Source: Bifidobacterium tissieri (lineage in GTDB: Bacteria; Actinomycetota; Actinomycetes; Actinomycetales; Bifidobacteriaceae). From it: DNA of 64,000 nt. The position numbers were made by a program, and so were the translations under genes. This document shows positions 34,444-46,144 of the stretch, one piece after another. The notes below the pieces were generated by a model, which saw nothing but the letters and a program-made list of their open reading frames with translations, did no database searches and was not told the origin of the DNA. Every line of letters begins with the position of its first letter. Positions within the stretch are counted from its first letter, which is position 1. The stretch covers positions 248,001 to 312,000 of the forward strand of contig NZ_MWWV01000003.1 in NCBI RefSeq assembly GCF_002259645.1, read 5' to 3'.

Positions 34444-35240
34444 TGGGTCAGAAGATCAACCCGTTTGGGTACCGTCTGGGCGTGACCGAATCCCACCGCA
34501 GCCGTTGGTTCTCCGATTCCAACAAGGCCGGTGAGCGTTACAGTGACTTCGTTCTCGAAGACGACAAGATCCGCAAGGCTCTGAACGCCGATCTTGAGCG
34601 TGCGGGCGTTTCCCGCATCGTGATCGAGCGCACTCGCGACCGCGTGCGTGTGGACATCCACACCGCTCGTCCGGGTATCGTCATCGGTCGTCGTGGCGCC
34701 GAGGCCGACAAGGTCCGCGCCAAGCTCGAGAAGCTGACTGGCAAGCAGGTCCAGCTCAACATCTTCGAGGTCAAGAACGCCGCCATCGATGCCCAGCTCG
34801 TGGCTCAGGGCATCGCCGAGCAGCTCACCAACCGCGTGACCTTCCGTCGCGCCATGCGCAAGGCCCAGCAGGATGCCATGCGCGCCGGTGCCAAGGGTAT
34901 CCGAATCAAGCTCTCCGGCCGTCTCGGCGGCGCTGAAATGAGCCGTTCGGAGTTCTACCGCGAAGGTCGTGTGCCGCTGCAGACGCTGCGCGCCCTCATC
35001 GACTACGGCTTCTTCGAAGCTCGCACCACCTACGGCCGCATCGGCGTGAAGGTGTGGATCTACAAGGGCGACATGACCGAGCGTGAGTTCGAGGAGCAGC
35101 AGGCTCAGCAGAACAACGGCCGTGGTCGCCGCGGTGACCGCCGTCCGCGTCGTGGCTCCCGCAACAACGCCCAGGCCAAGGCCGCTCCGGCTCAGGCCGA
35201 GGCCAAGGAAGCCGTTCCCGCCACGGAAGCAAAGGAGTAA
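34443..35240 (+). CDS. rpsC: 30S ribosomal protein S3
   Basis: A 265-residue protein at the mRNA entry site. [20 protein letters not shown], the KH-domain [19 protein letters not shown] and [19 protein letters not shown] identify it. The last 50 or so residues form a basic then Ala/Glu-rich tail ([19 protein letters not shown]), longer than in E. coli and common in Actinobacteria. Confidence 0.98.
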   Translation: MGQKINPFGYRLGVTESHRSRWFSDSNKAGERYSDFVLEDDKIRKALNADLERAGVSRIVIERTRDRVRVDIHTARPGIVIGRRGAEADKVRAKLEKLTGKQVQLNIFEVKNAAIDAQLVAQGIAEQLTNRVTFRRAMRKAQQDAMRAGAKGIRIKLSGRLGGAEMSRSEFYREGRVPLQTLRALIDYGFFEARTTYGRIGVKVWIYKGDMTEREFEEQQAQQNNGRGRRGDRRPRRGSRNNAQAKAAPAQAEAKEAVPATEAKE

Positions 35241-35245
35241 CCCAG

Positions 35246-35665
35246 ATGCTTATTCCGAAGAGGACTAAATATCGCAAGCAGCACCGTCCTGTCCGTAAGG
35301 GCATGTCCAAGGGCGGCAACGAGATCGCTTTCGGCGATTTCGGTATCCAGGCGCTGGCTCCGGCTTACGTGACCAACCGCCAGATCGAGGCAGCTCGTAT
35401 CGCCATGACCCGTTACATCAAGCGTGGCGGTCGTGTGTGGATCACGATCTTCCCGGATCGTCCGCTCACCAAGAAGCCGCTCGGTACCCGAATGGGTTCC
35501 GGTAAGGGCACCCCGGAGTTCTGGATCGCCAACGTGCGTCCGGGCCGCGTGATGTTCGAAATCGGCGGTGTCTCGGAGGAAGTCGCACGCGAGGCTCTGC
35601 GCCGCGCCGTGGACAAGCTCCCCATGAAGTGCAGGATCATTGCTCGTGAAGGTGGTGACAACTGA
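35246..35665 (+). CDS. rplP: 50S ribosomal protein L16
   Basis: A 139-residue protein that organises the A-site and the L7/L12 stalk base. [20 protein letters not shown] and [22 protein letters not shown] are conserved. Its stop overlaps the ATG of rpmC by one base. Confidence 0.98.
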   Translation: MLIPKRTKYRKQHRPVRKGMSKGGNEIAFGDFGIQALAPAYVTNRQIEAARIAMTRYIKRGGRVWITIFPDRPLTKKPLGTRMGSGKGTPEFWIANVRPGRVMFEIGGVSEEVAREALRRAVDKLPMKCRIIAREGGDN

Positions 35666-35919
35666 TGGCAGTCGGTACCGCTGATTACACCATTCAGAAT
35701 CTCAACGCTAAGACCAACGCGGAGATCGAAGAGGCCCTGAAGACCTCCAAGGAAGAGCTGTTCAACCTGCGCTTCCAGAACGCGACCGGTCAGCTCGACA
35801 ACACTTCGCGTCTCAAGGCCGTGAAGCGTGACATCGCCCGCATGTACACGGTTCTGCGTGAGCGCGAGCTCGGCATCTCCGAGGCTCCCGCGGAATCCGA
35901 GAAGACTGAGGAGAAGTAA
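35665..35919 (+). CDS. rpmC: 50S ribosomal protein L29
   Basis: An 84-residue protein near the tunnel exit. [22 protein letters not shown] is the family core. It is longer than the usual 60-70 residues at both ends, ending in an acidic ESEKTEEK tail. 2 nt to rpsQ. Confidence 0.97.
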   Translation: MAVGTADYTIQNLNAKTNAEIEEALKTSKEELFNLRFQNATGQLDNTSRLKAVKRDIARMYTVLRERELGISEAPAESEKTEEK

Positions 35920-35921
35920 GC

Positions 35922-36182
35922 ATGGCTGAAGAGCGCAACTTCCGCAAGACTCGCCGTGGCTATGTCGTGTCCGAAACCATGGATAAGACCGTCACGGTCG
36001 AGCTCGAGCACCGTTCGACCCACCCGCTGTACGGCAAGGTCGTCCGCACCACCAGCAAGGTCAAGGTCCATGATGAACACAACGAAGCCCACGTTGGCGA
36101 CCTCGTGAGTATTATGGAAACTCGGCCCATTAGCAAGACGAAGCGCTGGCGTCTGGACGCCATCGTGGAGCGCGCCAAGTAA
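35922..36182 (+). CDS. rpsQ: 30S ribosomal protein S17
   Basis: An 86-residue OB-fold 16S rRNA-binding protein. [20 protein letters not shown] and the C-terminal [14 protein letters not shown] are typical. It is the last S10-operon gene; a strong hairpin separates it from rplN. Confidence 0.98.
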   Translation: MAEERNFRKTRRGYVVSETMDKTVTVELEHRSTHPLYGKVVRTTSKVKVHDEHNEAHVGDLVSIMETRPISKTKRWRLDAIVERAK

Positions 36183-36208
36183 ACAAAGTTCGGCAAGGCT
36201 CGCCCAAT

Positions 36209-36242
36209 CACCTGGGCGGTTGGCAACACAACCGCCCAGGTG
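36209..36242 (+). promoter_or_regulatory. 14-bp perfect hairpin at the S10/spc operon boundary
   Basis: CACCTGGGCGGTTG (36209-36222) is exactly inverted at 36229-36242 around a 6-nt loop, in the 94-nt rpsQ-rplN gap. No T run follows, so it may be an attenuator, a processing site or a ribosomal-protein binding site instead of a full stop. Confidence 0.75.
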
Positions 36243-36276
36243 TTGGGTGAGGACCAGCTCGGCTTAAGGAGAATCA

Positions 36277-36645
36277 ATGATTCAGCAGGAATCGCGACTT
36301 CGTGTCGCCGACAACACGGGTGCCAAGGAGCTCTTGACCATCCGCGTGCTCGGTGGTTCGAAGCGCCGCTATGCAGGCATTGGTGACGTCATCGTCGCCA
36401 CTGTCAAGGACGCCATTCCCGGCGGATCGGTCAAGAAGAGCGACGTGGTTAAGGCCGTGGTCGTTCGTACCGTGAAGGAAACCCGCCGCGCCGATGGTTC
36501 CTACATCAAGTTCGACGAGAACGCCGCTGTCATTCTCGGTTCCGGCCGTGAACCCAAGGGCACTCGTATTTTCGGACCGGTCGGTCGTGAGCTGCGCGAC
36601 AAGCGCTTCATGAAGATCGTGTCCCTCGCCCCGGAGGTGATCTGA
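36277..36645 (+). CDS. rplN: 50S ribosomal protein L14
   Basis: A 122-residue protein at the intersubunit bridge and docking site of Rsf[21 protein letters not shown] and [23 protein letters not shown] identify it. It is the first gene of the spc part. rplX follows without a gap. Confidence 0.98.
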   Translation: MIQQESRLRVADNTGAKELLTIRVLGGSKRRYAGIGDVIVATVKDAIPGGSVKKSDVVKAVVVRTVKETRRADGSYIKFDENAAVILGSGREPKGTRIFGPVGRELRDKRFMKIVSLAPEVI

Positions 36646-36981
36646 GTGGTAGCAAAGATCAAGACCGGCGATGAGGTCAAGGTCATCCGTGGCAAGGATC
36701 GCGGTAAGGAAGGCAAGGTCCTCCGCATTCTGCCGAACGATCGCCTGATCGTCGAAGGTGTTCAGATCGTCAAGAAGCACGTCCGCGCCACCCAGCAGGG
36801 CCAGCAGGCCGGCATCGTGTCCGTCGAGGCTCCGATCCATCGCTCCAACGTGATGGTCATCGACCCTGAGACGAAGCAGCCGACCCGCGTCGGTGTCGTC
36901 GTCAAGGAAGAAGCCCGTGACGGCAAGGTGAAGACGGTGCGCGTGCGCGTCGCCAAGAAGTCCGGAAAGGAGCTGGCATGA
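36646..36981 (+). CDS. rplX: 50S ribosomal protein L24
   Basis: A 111-residue assembly initiator with a KOW motif ([22 protein letters not shown]). GTG start directly after the rplN stop. Its end overlaps rplE by 4 nt. Confidence 0.97.
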   Translation: MVAKIKTGDEVKVIRGKDRGKEGKVLRILPNDRLIVEGVQIVKKHVRATQQGQQAGIVSVEAPIHRSNVMVIDPETKQPTRVGVVVKEEARDGKVKTVRVRVAKKSGKELA

Positions 36982-37550
36982 CCGATACCACTATCGAAGC
37001 GCCGGCCACCCCGCGCCTGAAGCAGTTCTACAAGGACAGCATCATCCCCGAGCTGGAGAAGGAGTTCAAGTACTCCAACCCCATGCAGGTCGCCCGTGTG
37101 CAGAAGGTCGTCGTCTCCATGGGCGTCGGCGCTGCCGCTCGTGACTCCAAGCTCATCGAAGGTGCCGTCAAGGACCTCACCGCGATCACCGGTCAGAAGC
37201 CGAAGATCACCAAGGCCAAGAAGTCCGTCGCACAGTTCCACCTGCGTGAAGGCCAGGCCATCGGTGCATACGTGACCCTCCGTGGCGATCGTATGTGGGA
37301 GTTCCTGGATCGTCTGCTGACCCTGGCCCTGCCGCGCATCCGCGACTTCCGCGGCATCAACGGCAACCAGTTCGACGGCAACGGCAACTACAACTTCGGT
37401 CTGACGGAACAGACCATGTTCCTGGAGATCAACCCCGATGAAGTCGATCACCAGCGTGGTATGGACATCACCGTCGTGACTTCGACCAAGGACGACAAGG
37501 AAGCTCAGGTCCTCCTGAAGCACCTTGGCTTCCCGTTCAAGGAGAACTGA
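36978..37550 (+). CDS. rplE: 50S ribosomal protein L5
   Basis: A 190-residue protein of the central protuberance that binds 5S rRNA and P-site t[45 protein letters not shown] and [19 protein letters not shown] are conserved. ATGA overlap with rplX. Confidence 0.98.
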   Translation: MTDTTIEAPATPRLKQFYKDSIIPELEKEFKYSNPMQVARVQKVVVSMGVGAAARDSKLIEGAVKDLTAITGQKPKITKAKKSVAQFHLREGQAIGAYVTLRGDRMWEFLDRLLTLALPRIRDFRGINGNQFDGNGNYNFGLTEQTMFLEINPDEVDHQRGMDITVVTSTKDDKEAQVLLKHLGFPFKEN

Positions 37551-37551
37551 T

Positions 37552-37737
37552 ATGGCAAAAACCGCTCTGAAGAACAAGGCGGCCGGCAAGCCCAAGTTCA
37601 AGGTGCGCGCCTACACGCGCTGCCAGGTCTGCGGTCGTCCCCATTCCGTGTATCGCAAGTTCGGTCTGTGCCGCGTCTGCCTTCGCGAGAAGGCCCACCG
37701 CGGTGAGCTGCCCGGCGTTACGAAGTCCAGTTGGTAA
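37552..37737 (+). CDS. rpsZ: 30S ribosomal protein S14, zinc type
   Basis: A 61-residue S14 of the short, zinc-binding form. The ligands are in [20 protein letters not shown] (Cys-x2-Cys ... Cys-x2-Cys). [21 protein letters not shown] fits the short type. The ATG at 37552, 1 nt after the rplE stop, is chosen over upstream in-frame starts. Confidence 0.97.
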   Translation: MAKTALKNKAAGKPKFKVRAYTRCQVCGRPHSVYRKFGLCRVCLREKAHRGELPGVTKSSW

Positions 37738-37818
37738 ATATCGACGCTGAAGGTCCGCTGCTTCATCTCATCTGAGATGTTGCGGCGGAAACCACGGCGA
37801 GGAAGGGCATAAGCCCAC

Positions 37819-38217
37819 ATGACAATGACAGATCCCATCGCAGACATGCTCACGCGTCTGCGCAACGCGAGCGCGGCAAAGCACGAGACCGTGGATATGC
37901 CGTACTCCAAGTTCAAGGCTGCTATCGCCGAGATCCTGAAGCGTGAAGGCTACATCAAGGACTTCACCGCCAAGGAAGCCAAGGTCGGCCAGACTCTTGA
38001 GGTCACCCTCAAGTACGGTCCGAACGGCGAGCGCAGCATCGAAGGCATCAAGCGCATCTCCAAGCCCGGTCTTCGTCGTTACGCGAAGTCCGACGCTCTG
38101 CCCATGCCGCTCGGTGGCCTCGGTATCGCCATCATCTCGACCAGCTCGGGACTGATGACCCAGAAGGAATGCCTCAAGGAAGGCATCGGCGGCGAGATCG
38201 TCGCCTACGTGTGGTGA
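37819..38217 (+). CDS. rpsH: 30S ribosomal protein S8
   Basis: A 132-residue primary 16S rRNA binder, a translational repressor of the spc operon in E. coli. [17 protein letters not shown] and the C-terminal [20 protein letters not shown] are typical. The 81-nt gap before it holds a small CATCTCA/TGAGATG hairpin. Confidence 0.98.
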   Translation: MTMTDPIADMLTRLRNASAAKHETVDMPYSKFKAAIAEILKREGYIKDFTAKEAKVGQTLEVTLKYGPNGERSIEGIKRISKPGLRRYAKSDALPMPLGGLGIAIISTSSGLMTQKECLKEGIGGEIVAYVW

Positions 38218-38234
38218 GAAAGGAGAGCTGACAC

Positions 38235-38774
38235 ATGGCATCGCATATTGGTAAGCTCCCCATCGCCATCCCGGCTGGGGTTGAGGTCAAGCTCGAGGGC
38301 CAGGCGTTCTCCGCCAAGGGTCCGAAGGGCACCGATTCCTACACCATCCCCGAAGGCATCACCGGCGTCGTCGAGAACAACGAGATTGTTCTCACCCCGG
38401 CTGATGATCTTCGTCCCACCCGCGCCAAGCACGGCCTGAGCCGCTCGATCATCGCCTCGATGGTCAAGGGCGTGCACGAAGGCTACGCGAAGCGCCTGCA
38501 GATCGTCGGTACCGGTTACCGTGTGGTGGCCAAGGGCAAGGGCCTGGAGTTCTTCCTGGGCTACTCCCACACCATCACCGTGAACCCGCCGGAAGGCATC
38601 GAGTTCGAGATCGTGAACCCGAACGAGCTCGTCGTCAAGGGCACTGACAAGCAGGCTGTCGGCCAGGTTGCAGCGAACATTCGCAAGCTCCGCGCTCCGG
38701 AACCCTACAAGGGCAAGGGCGTCAAGTACGCGGATGAGCGCATTCTGCGCAAGGCTGGAAAGGCTGGTAAGTAA
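38235..38774 (+). CDS. rplF: 50S ribosomal protein L6
   Basis: A 179-residue protein near the sarcin-ricin loop. [20 protein letters not shown] and [30 protein letters not shown] identify it. 1 nt to rplR. Confidence 0.98.
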   Translation: MASHIGKLPIAIPAGVEVKLEGQAFSAKGPKGTDSYTIPEGITGVVENNEIVLTPADDLRPTRAKHGLSRSIIASMVKGVHEGYAKRLQIVGTGYRVVAKGKGLEFFLGYSHTITVNPPEGIEFEIVNPNELVVKGTDKQAVGQVAANIRKLRAPEPYKGKGVKYADERILRKAGKAGK

Positions 38775-38775
38775 T

Positions 38776-39147
38776 ATGTCCGTGAAGATTTTCGGTAAGG
38801 GCAAGAAGGTCGCCCGTCTGCGCCGTCACGCCCGTCTGCGTAAGAAGGTCGTCGGCACTCCGGAGCGTCCGCGTCTGGTCGTCACCCGTTCCAACCGTCA
38901 TATGACCGCTCAGATCGTGGACGACACCAAGGGCTTCACCCTGGTGAGCGCCTCCACGATGAATGCCGACTTCCAGGGCTTCGAAGGCGATAAGACCGCC
39001 GCCGCCAAGAAGGTGGGCGAGCTCGTCGCCGAGAAGGCCAAGGCTGCTGGCATCACCGCCGTTGTGTTCGACCGCGGTGGCAACAAGTACCATGGTCGCG
39101 TCGCAGCTGTTGCTGAAGGCGCCCGCGAGGGAGGTCTGGCACTGTGA
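38776..39147 (+). CDS. rplR: 50S ribosomal protein L18
   Basis: A 123-residue 5S rRNA-binding protein. [21 protein letters not shown] and [21 protein letters not shown] are conserved. The ATG at 38776 follows the rplF stop by 1 nt. Its end overlaps rpsE by 4 nt. Confidence 0.97.
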   Translation: MSVKIFGKGKKVARLRRHARLRKKVVGTPERPRLVVTRSNRHMTAQIVDDTKGFTLVSASTMNADFQGFEGDKTAAAKKVGELVAEKAKAAGITAVVFDRGGNKYHGRVAAVAEGAREGGLAL

Positions 39148-39875
39148 GCGAGAACGAAGTGAAGGAAACCCAAGTGGCTGAAGATTCGAAGAACGAAACC
39201 GAAGCCGCCTCCAAGAACGAGGATCGCAAGGGCCGCCGTGGCGGTCGTGGCGAAGGTCGTCGTGGCGAGCGTCGCAACCGTCGCGAGGAGAACCGTGGCG
39301 ACGAGCTGATGGACCGCGTGGTCACCATCAACCGTGTGGCCAAGACCCACAAGGGTGGTCGTACGTTCAGCTTCGCCGCTCTCGTGGTCGTCGGTGACGG
39401 AAACGGCACCGTCGGCGTGGGCTACGGCAAGTCCCGTGAGGTCCCGGCTGCTATCGCCAAGGGCCAGCTCGACGCCAAGAAGCACATGTTCACCGTTCCG
39501 CGCGTGCGTGGCACCATCACCCACCCGGTGATCGGCCACGATGCCGCCGGTACCGTGCTGCTTCGCCCGGCTGCTCCGGGTACCGGTGTTATCGCCGGTG
39601 GTCCGGTCCGCGCCGTCCTGGAGTGCGCTGGTATCTCCGACATTCTGACCAAGTCCATGGGCTCCTCCAACGCGATCAACACCGTGAACGCCGTTGTGGA
39701 CGCCCTGAAGCAGCTCGAAGAGCCTGAAGAGGTTGCCGCCCGTCGTGGCCTGAGCCTCGAAGAGGTCGCTCCTGAGGCTCTGCTTCGCGAGCGCGCCGCC
39801 GGCATCGCCGAGGCTCGCAAGGCCCGCGAAGAGGCTGCTGCCGCCAAGGCCGCTGAAGAGAAGGACGGTGAGTGA
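39144..39875 (+). CDS. rpsE: 30S ribosomal protein S5
   Basis: A 243-residue decoding-fidelity protein. [35 protein letters not shown] and [16 protein letters not shown] are S5 blocks. The N-terminal 50 residues (basic [17 protein letters not shown] stretch) and the Ala/Glu C-terminus are extensions compared with E. coli. GTG start overlapping rplR. Confidence 0.98.
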   Translation: MSENEVKETQVAEDSKNETEAASKNEDRKGRRGGRGEGRRGERRNRREENRGDELMDRVVTINRVAKTHKGGRTFSFAALVVVGDGNGTVGVGYGKSREVPAAIAKGQLDAKKHMFTVPRVRGTITHPVIGHDAAGTVLLRPAAPGTGVIAGGPVRAVLECAGISDILTKSMGSSNAINTVNAVVDALKQLEEPEEVAARRGLSLEEVAPEALLRERAAGIAEARKAREEAAAAKAAEEKDGE

Positions 39876-40057
39876 TGGCCAACCTGAAGATCACGCTGGT
39901 CCGTGGTTTTGCCAACAAGACCGAGGTGCAGAAGGTTAACGCCAAGTCCCTCGGCCTGCACAAGATCGGCCAGTCCGTTATCCGTGAGGACACCCCCGTG
40001 TACCGTGGCATGATCAACAAGATCCGCCACATGGTCACCGTTGAGGAGGCAGACTGA
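39875..40057 (+). CDS. rpmD: 50S ribosomal protein L30
   Basis: A 60-residue protein. [19 protein letters not shown] and [22 protein letters not shown] are diagnostic. The ATG at 39875 shares a base with the rpsE stop (TGATG). Confidence 0.96.
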   Translation: MANLKITLVRGFANKTEVQKVNAKSLGLHKIGQSVIREDTPVYRGMINKIRHMVTVEEAD

Positions 40058-40059
40058 TT

Positions 40060-40524
40060 ATGACTGAGAACAACGAAGAAGTCACGATCATCCGCATGCA
40101 TGACCTGCGTCCTGCCCCCGGCGCCAACAAGGACCGCATCCGTGTCGGTCGTGGTGAAGGCTCCAAGGGTAAGACCTCGGGTCGTGGCACCAAGGGCACG
40201 AAGGCTCGCTACTCGGTTCGTCCGGGCTTCGAAGGTGGACAGCTGCCGCTGTACATGCGCCTTCCGAAGCTGCGTGGCTTCAAGAGCCCGTTCAAGAAGC
40301 AGTTCCAGGTTGTGAACCTCGCCCGTCTCGCTGAGCTCTACCCGCAGGGTGGCGAAGTGACCGTCGAGGATCTGGTGGCCAAGGGTGCAGTCCGCAAGGG
40401 CTTCCCGGTCAAGGTCCTCGGTGACGGCGAAGTGGCTGCCGCCTTCACCCTCAAGGGTGTGAAGGTCTCCGCCGCTGCGAAGTCCAAGATCGAGGCTGCA
40501 GGAGGCTCCGTCTCCGAGGAGTAA
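40060..40524 (+). CDS. rplO: 50S ribosomal protein L15
   Basis: A 154-residue late-assembly protein. [20 protein letters not shown] and [19 protein letters not shown] identify it. A short N-terminal extension ([11 protein letters not shown]) precedes the usual start. A strong hairpin follows before secY. Confidence 0.98.
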   Translation: MTENNEEVTIIRMHDLRPAPGANKDRIRVGRGEGSKGKTSGRGTKGTKARYSVRPGFEGGQLPLYMRLPKLRGFKSPFKKQFQVVNLARLAELYPQGGEVTVEDLVAKGAVRKGFPVKVLGDGEVAAAFTLKGVKVSAAAKSKIEAAGGSVSEE

Positions 40525-40551
40525 ATCCCCGGGAGAAGGCTCCAATAAATG

Positions 40552-40585
40552 ATGACCCTCCCCACTCCACTGTGGGGAGGGTCAT
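40552..40585 (+). terminator. Hairpin between rplO and secY
   Basis: A perfect 13-bp stem (40552-40564 with 40573-40585) with an 8-nt loop in the 125-nt gap. It probably terminates or attenuates, letting secY-adk have its own promoter nearby (GTGT-rich stretch at 40586-40620). Confidence 0.8.
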
Positions 40586-40649
40586 TGTGTATGTGTACAC
40601 TGTGTGTTTGTGTGTGTCACGCGCATGAACACCAAGGGAGGAACACCCA

Positions 40650-41987
<1,338 letters not shown>

Positions 41988-41988
41988 T

Positions 41989-42555
41989 ATGCGACTCCTC
42001 ATCATGGGCCCGCAGGGCGTAGGCAAGGGAACCCAGGCTGCCAAGCTGGCTGAGCACTACGGCATCCCGACCATCTCCACCGGCGACATCTTCCGCTTCA
42101 ACATCAAGAACAAGACGGAACTCGGCGTGGAGGCCCTCAAGTACATCGACAAGGGCGAACTGGTTCCCGACGAGCTGACCAACCGCATCGTCGAGGATCG
42201 TCTGGCTCAGGACGATGCCCAGAACGGCTGGATCCTCGACGGCTACCCGCGTAACGCCTCCCAGGTGGAGGCCCTCGACAGCATTCTCGCCAAGCTGGGC
42301 ACGCCGCTCACCGCCGTGGTGGCGCTTGACGCCGATCATGATGTGCTGATGGAGCGCATGAAGAAGCGCGCCGAGATCGAGGGTCGTTCCGACGACACCC
42401 CGGAGGCCATCGCCAAGCGTCTCGACGTGTACGCCAAGGAGACCGCTCCGCTGCTCGACACCTATGCCGAGCGTGGCCTGCTGGTCAAGATCGATGGCGT
42501 GGGCGAGATCGACACCATTCAGGCCAACATCGTCAGCGCTCTCGACGCCCGCTGA
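41989..42555 (+). CDS. adk: Adenylate kinase
   Basis: A 188-residue cytosolic enzyme that interconverts ATP + AMP and 2 ADP. Walker A GPQGVGKGT is at residues 7-15, the AMP-site STGDIFR follows, and DGYPRN is the NMP-binding/catalytic motif. The LID is the short, zinc-free form, which explains the length. It is co-transcribed with secY. A GC-rich hairpin follows in the next gap. Confidence 0.97.
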   Translation: MRLLIMGPQGVGKGTQAAKLAEHYGIPTISTGDIFRFNIKNKTELGVEALKYIDKGELVPDELTNRIVEDRLAQDDAQNGWILDGYPRNASQVEALDSILAKLGTPLTAVVALDADHDVLMERMKKRAEIEGRSDDTPEAIAKRLDVYAKETAPLLDTYAERGLLVKIDGVGEIDTIQANIVSALDAR

Positions 42556-42648
42556 TTCCATCAGCTTTCGTGTCGATCGTGATCCGAGACGTGTAATCCC
42601 TGATTCAGAATTAATGATTTAGGATTGATGATTCGCGGACGACGATGA

Positions 42649-42685
42649 AGAAGCCGTCGCATTGGTATTCGGTGCGGCGGCTTCT
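42649..42685 (+). terminator. Terminator-like hairpin after adk
   Basis: A 13-bp stem (42649-42661 with 42673-42685, one G-U) and an 11-nt loop. No T run follows. Confidence 0.65.
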
Positions 42686-42740
42686 CCGTATCTGATATGG
42701 GTGCCGTATAATATCGGTTTTGCAATACGACACGCCGTAG

Positions 42741-42768
42741 TGTCGAATAACGCTAACCCTGTTATACT
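42741..42768 (+). promoter_or_regulatory. Probable promoter of infA-rpmJ and the alpha cluster
   Basis: TATACT at 42763-42768 is a good -10 box. TGTCGA at 42741-42746 is a weak -35 at 16-bp spacing. infA begins 66 nt downstream. Confidence 0.55.
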
Positions 42769-42833
42769 CATAGTTTGGTGTGTCTTCGGGCATATCTTTA
42801 AGTAATCGTAGCCAAGGAACGGATCGGGAGCTC

Positions 42834-43052
42834 ATGGCAAAAGACGGTGTGATTGAAGTAGAAGGTCGTGTTGTCGAAGCATTGCCGAACGCAATGTTCC
42901 GTGTCGAACTGGAAAACAAGCACATCGTTCTGGCGACCATCTCCGGAAAGATGCGTAAGAACTACATCCGCATCCTCCCGCAGGATCGAGTCGTGCTGGA
43001 AATGAGTCCGTACGACCTGAACCGCGGCCGCATTACCTACCGTTACAAGTAA
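42834..43052 (+). CDS. infA: Translation initiation factor IF-1
   Basis: A 72-residue OB-fold factor that binds the 30S A-site during initiation. [39 protein letters not shown] and [13 protein letters not shown] are essentially the family consensus. The ATG at 42834 (GGGAG upstream) gives the standard length. rpmJ follows after 10 nt. Confidence 0.98.
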   Translation: MAKDGVIEVEGRVVEALPNAMFRVELENKHIVLATISGKMRKNYIRILPQDRVVLEMSPYDLNRGRITYRYK

Positions 43053-43062
43053 AAGGAAAACC

Positions 43063-43176
43063 ATGAAGGTCAGCCCCAGTGTGAAGAAGATCTGCGACAA
43101 GTGCCGCGTGATCCGTCGTCACGGCCGCGTCATGGTGATCTGCGAAAACCCGCGCCACAAGCAGCGTCAGGGCTGA
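43063..43176 (+). CDS. rpmJ: 50S ribosomal protein L36
   Basis: A 37-residue zinc-ribbon protein: [17 protein letters not shown] then [11 protein letters not shown]. Ligands are Cys11, Cys14, Cys27 and His32. It is the zinc-bearing form. AAAGGAA precedes the ATG. Confidence 0.97.
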   Translation: MKVSPSVKKICDKCRVIRRHGRVMVICENPRHKQRQG

Positions 43177-43318
43177 GAGCAGACCCAGCGGCAAATAATA
43201 AGGCGCTAAATCACAGCGTGCGCACCACCATATGCGGCGTTGAACCCCAGGTGCGGAGGCCTGGGCCGTGAACTCGGACGATTTGGCGTAAGACCTCCGA
43301 TGAACAGAAGGAATCGCA

Positions 43319-43693
43319 ATGGCACGTCTTGCCGGAGTCGACATCCCCAATGAGAAGCGCATCGAGATCGCCCTCACCTACATCTTTGGTGTGGGTCGCA
43401 CTCGTGCGAAGGAAACGCTCGCAGCGACCGGTATCAACCCGGACACCCGCGTCAAGGACCTCTCCGATGAGCAGCTGATCACGCTGCGTGATTACCTCGA
43501 GGGTAATTACAAGATCGAGGGCGATCTGCGTCGTGAGGTGGATGCGGATATCCGCCGTAAGATCCAGATCAATTGCTACCAGGGCATGCGCCACCGTAAG
43601 CACCTGCCCGTGCGTGGCCAGCGCACCAAGACCAACGCCCGTACCCGCAAGGGCCCGAAGCGTACGGTCGCTGGTAAGAAGAAGGCCGCCTGA
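43319..43693 (+). CDS. rpsM: 30S ribosomal protein S13
   Basis: A 124-residue head protein making intersubunit bridges and P-site tRNA contact. [20 protein letters not shown] and the basic tail [19 protein letters not shown] identify it. It starts the alpha-operon genes after a 142-nt gap. Confidence 0.98.
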   Translation: MARLAGVDIPNEKRIEIALTYIFGVGRTRAKETLAATGINPDTRVKDLSDEQLITLRDYLEGNYKIEGDLRREVDADIRRKIQINCYQGMRHRKHLPVRGQRTKTNARTRKGPKRTVAGKKKAA

Positions 43694-43781
43694 TCTTTTG
43701 TCGGGCGTGAGTCCAGGCCACGAGAGTTCATTCTCATCGCCTAGACCATAGAAATATTCGTAATCAAGGAAACGAGGATCC

Positions 43782-44180
43782 ATGGCAGCTGCGAAGCAGG
43801 CCACGCGCAAGCCCCGTCGTAGGGACCGTAAGTCGGTTCCCGTCGGACAGGCGCACATCAAGTCCACATTCAACAACACGATCATCTCGATCACCGATCC
43901 GTCCGGTGCCGTCGTCTCCTGGGCGTCCGGTGGCGATGTCGGCTTCAAGGGCTCCCGTAAGTCCACGCCGTACGCCGCTGGCATGGCCGCTGAGGCCGCT
44001 GCCCGTAAGGCTATGGAGCACGGCGTCAAGAAGGTCGACGTGTTCGTGAAAGGCCCGGGTTCCGGTCGTGAGACCGCCATCCGCTCCCTGCAGTCCGCAG
44101 GCCTTGAGGTCGGTTCCATCTCCGACGTCACCCCGCAGGCTCACAACGGCGTTCGCCCCCCGAAGCGTCGCCGCGTCTGA
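43782..44180 (+). CDS. rpsK: 30S ribosomal protein S11
   Basis: A 132-residue platform protein of the small subunit. [21 protein letters not shown] and the C-terminal [16 protein letters not shown] are typical. rpoA begins 79 nt downstream. rpsD is not between them, unlike in E. coli. Confidence 0.98.
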   Translation: MAAAKQATRKPRRRDRKSVPVGQAHIKSTFNNTIISITDPSGAVVSWASGGDVGFKGSRKSTPYAAGMAAEAAARKAMEHGVKKVDVFVKGPGSGRETAIRSLQSAGLEVGSISDVTPQAHNGVRPPKRRRV

Positions 44181-44259
44181 AGCACTGACTAGAAAGTAAA
44201 CGTCCAACCCGCGAGAGCCGGTGCGTGCACAACCGGTTCGAGCTGAAAGGATAAGAAAA

Positions 44260-45255
44260 GTGCTTATTGCCCAGCGTCCGACCCTGACTGAGGAAGTCCT
44301 TAATCCCCAGCGTTCGCGCTTCACCATCGAGCCGCTCGAGCCTGGCTTCGGCTATACGCTCGGCAACTCGCTTCGTCGTACTCTGCTGAGCTCCATCCCC
44401 GGAGCCGCAGTGACGAGCGTGCGCATCGACGGTGCCCAGCATGAGTTCACCACGCTTCCCGGCGTGAAGGAGGATGTCGCTGAGATCATCCTCAACATCA
44501 AGAACCTCGTGCTGATGAGCGAATATGACGAGCCCGTCGTCATGTACCTGCGCAAGAACGGCGAGGGCGAGGCCACTGCCGGTGACATTACACCTCCGGC
44601 CGGCGTCGTCATCTCGAACCCCGATCTTCACATTGCCACCCTTGCCGAGGACGGCTCCCTGGAGATCGAGTTCACCGTCGAGCGTGGTCGTGGCTACGTT
44701 CCTGCCCAGATGAACAAGCAGGATACTGGCGAAATCGGTCGCATCCCGGTAGATTCCATCTACTCTCCAGTACTCAAGGTCAGCTACAAGGTCGAAGCCA
44801 CCCGCGTGGAGCAGCGCACCGACTTCGACAAGCTGATCCTCGACGTGGAGACCAAGCCGGCCATCTCCCCGCGCGACGCCGTGGCTTCCGCGGGTTCGAC
44901 CCTTGTTGAGCTGTTCAGCCTCTGCCGTGAGCTCAACAACCAGGCCGAAGGCATCGAGGTCGGCCCGGTTCCGGTTGTGGAAGAAGCCAACCCCGAAATG
45001 GCGGTTCCGATCGAGGAGCTGAACCTCACCCAGCGCAGCTACAACTGCCTGAAGCGTGAAGGCATCTCCACGATTGGTGAGCTTGTCTCCCACACGGAGC
45101 AGGATCTGCTCGACATCCGCAATTTCGGTATGAAGTCCATCGACGAAGTCAAGGAGAAGCTGCAGGGCCTGGGCCTGTCGCTGAAGGCTTCGCCGCTGGG
45201 TCTCGACAGCATCAATCTCGAAGGAGGCACGTTCTTCTCCCCGGAAGACGAGTGA
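44260..45255 (+). CDS. rpoA: DNA-directed RNA polymerase alpha subunit
   Basis: A 331-residue core RNA polymerase subunit. The N-terminal domain has [30 protein letters not shown] (dimer and beta contacts). The C-terminal domain, [24 protein letters not shown], contacts UP elements and activators. The GTG at 44260 has GAAAGG 9 nt upstream, and the family start MLIAQRP begins there. The rplQ gap (120 nt) holds a 9-bp CCCGTGCCG hairpin. Confidence 0.98.
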   Translation: MLIAQRPTLTEEVLNPQRSRFTIEPLEPGFGYTLGNSLRRTLLSSIPGAAVTSVRIDGAQHEFTTLPGVKEDVAEIILNIKNLVLMSEYDEPVVMYLRKNGEGEATAGDITPPAGVVISNPDLHIATLAEDGSLEIEFTVERGRGYVPAQMNKQDTGEIGRIPVDSIYSPVLKVSYKVEATRVEQRTDFDKLILDVETKPAISPRDAVASAGSTLVELFSLCRELNNQAEGIEVGPVPVVEEANPEMAVPIEELNLTQRSYNCLKREGISTIGELVSHTEQDLLDIRNFGMKSIDEVKEKLQGLGLSLKASPLGLDSINLEGGTFFSPEDE

Positions 45256-45375
45256 TCGCTTCGGCGTTCTCGCCTGACGGGAAGACGGACGTCTTCCTTG
45301 AACAATAAGCCCCGTGCCGCGCAGATGTTTGGGCCGCTGCCCTCCTGCCGGCACGGGACATAAGGAGTTATTACA

Positions 45376-45891
45376 ATGCCTACACCCAAGAAGGGCCCGC
45401 GCCTGGCGTCCAGCCCCGCGCATGAGCGTCTGATGCTCGCCAACATGGCGACCAGCCTCTTCCAGAACGGCCGCATCACCACCACGCTGCCCAAGGCCAA
45501 GCGTCTTCGTCCGCTCGCCGAGCGCCTGATCACGTTCGCCAAGCGTGGCGACCTGCACTCCCGTCGTCGCGTGATGCGTGTCATCCGCAACAAGTCCGTT
45601 GTGCACATGCTGTTCACCCAGATCGCCGAAATGATGGAGCAGCGTGAGGGCGGTTACACCCGCATCACCAAGATCGCTTCCCGTCAGGGCGACAACGCCC
45701 AGATGGCCGTCATCGAGCTCGTCACCGAGCCGCTGAGCGCCAAGAAGGCCACCGTCGCCGAGGCTGAGGCCGCCACCAAGGTCGCCGCCGAGAAGGAAGC
45801 CGAAGCTCCCGTGGCCGAGGCCACCGAAGCTCCGGCTGCTGAAGCCCCTGCTGAGGCTCCTGCCGAAGAGGCCGCCGAGAAGGCCGAGTGA
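45376..45891 (+). CDS. rplQ: 50S ribosomal protein L17
   Basis: A 171-residue protein at the tunnel exit region. [21 protein letters not shown] and [19 protein letters not shown] are conserved. The last 55 or so residues are an Ala/Glu/Pro-rich tail ([20 protein letters not shown]), as in other bifidobacteria-like genomes. A T-tailed terminator follows. Confidence 0.97.
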   Translation: MPTPKKGPRLASSPAHERLMLANMATSLFQNGRITTTLPKAKRLRPLAERLITFAKRGDLHSRRRVMRVIRNKSVVHMLFTQIAEMMEQREGGYTRITKIASRQGDNAQMAVIELVTEPLSAKKATVAEAEAATKVAAEKEAEAPVAEATEAPAAEAPAEAPAEEAAEKAE

Positions 45892-45985
45892 ATCACTCGC
45901 CGATAAGGCATAAGCCGTAAGGCTCTGAGCTGGTAACGGTACTGATAACGGTCTACTGACAACGGTTCAGACATCGGCTTCACAT

Positions 45986-46030
45986 AAGGACGGAATCCGT
46001 AATATGCGGGTTCCGTCCTTTTTGTTTTTT
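45986..46030 (+). terminator. Rho-independent terminator of the ribosomal/rpoA cluster
   Basis: A 13-bp stem (45986-45998 with 46008-46020, one G-U) is followed by TTTGTTTTTTT. It ends the long cluster. Confidence 0.93.
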
Positions 46031-46144
46031 TACTGCTATTCCCTTGCGTTGCATTTCCGTTGACGGCCGATTTCCCGCCTCGATATGATCCTGTTTCCCG
46101 GCACTCCTCCGCATTGGTCTTCCCCCTTCGCCAGCATAGAGCGT

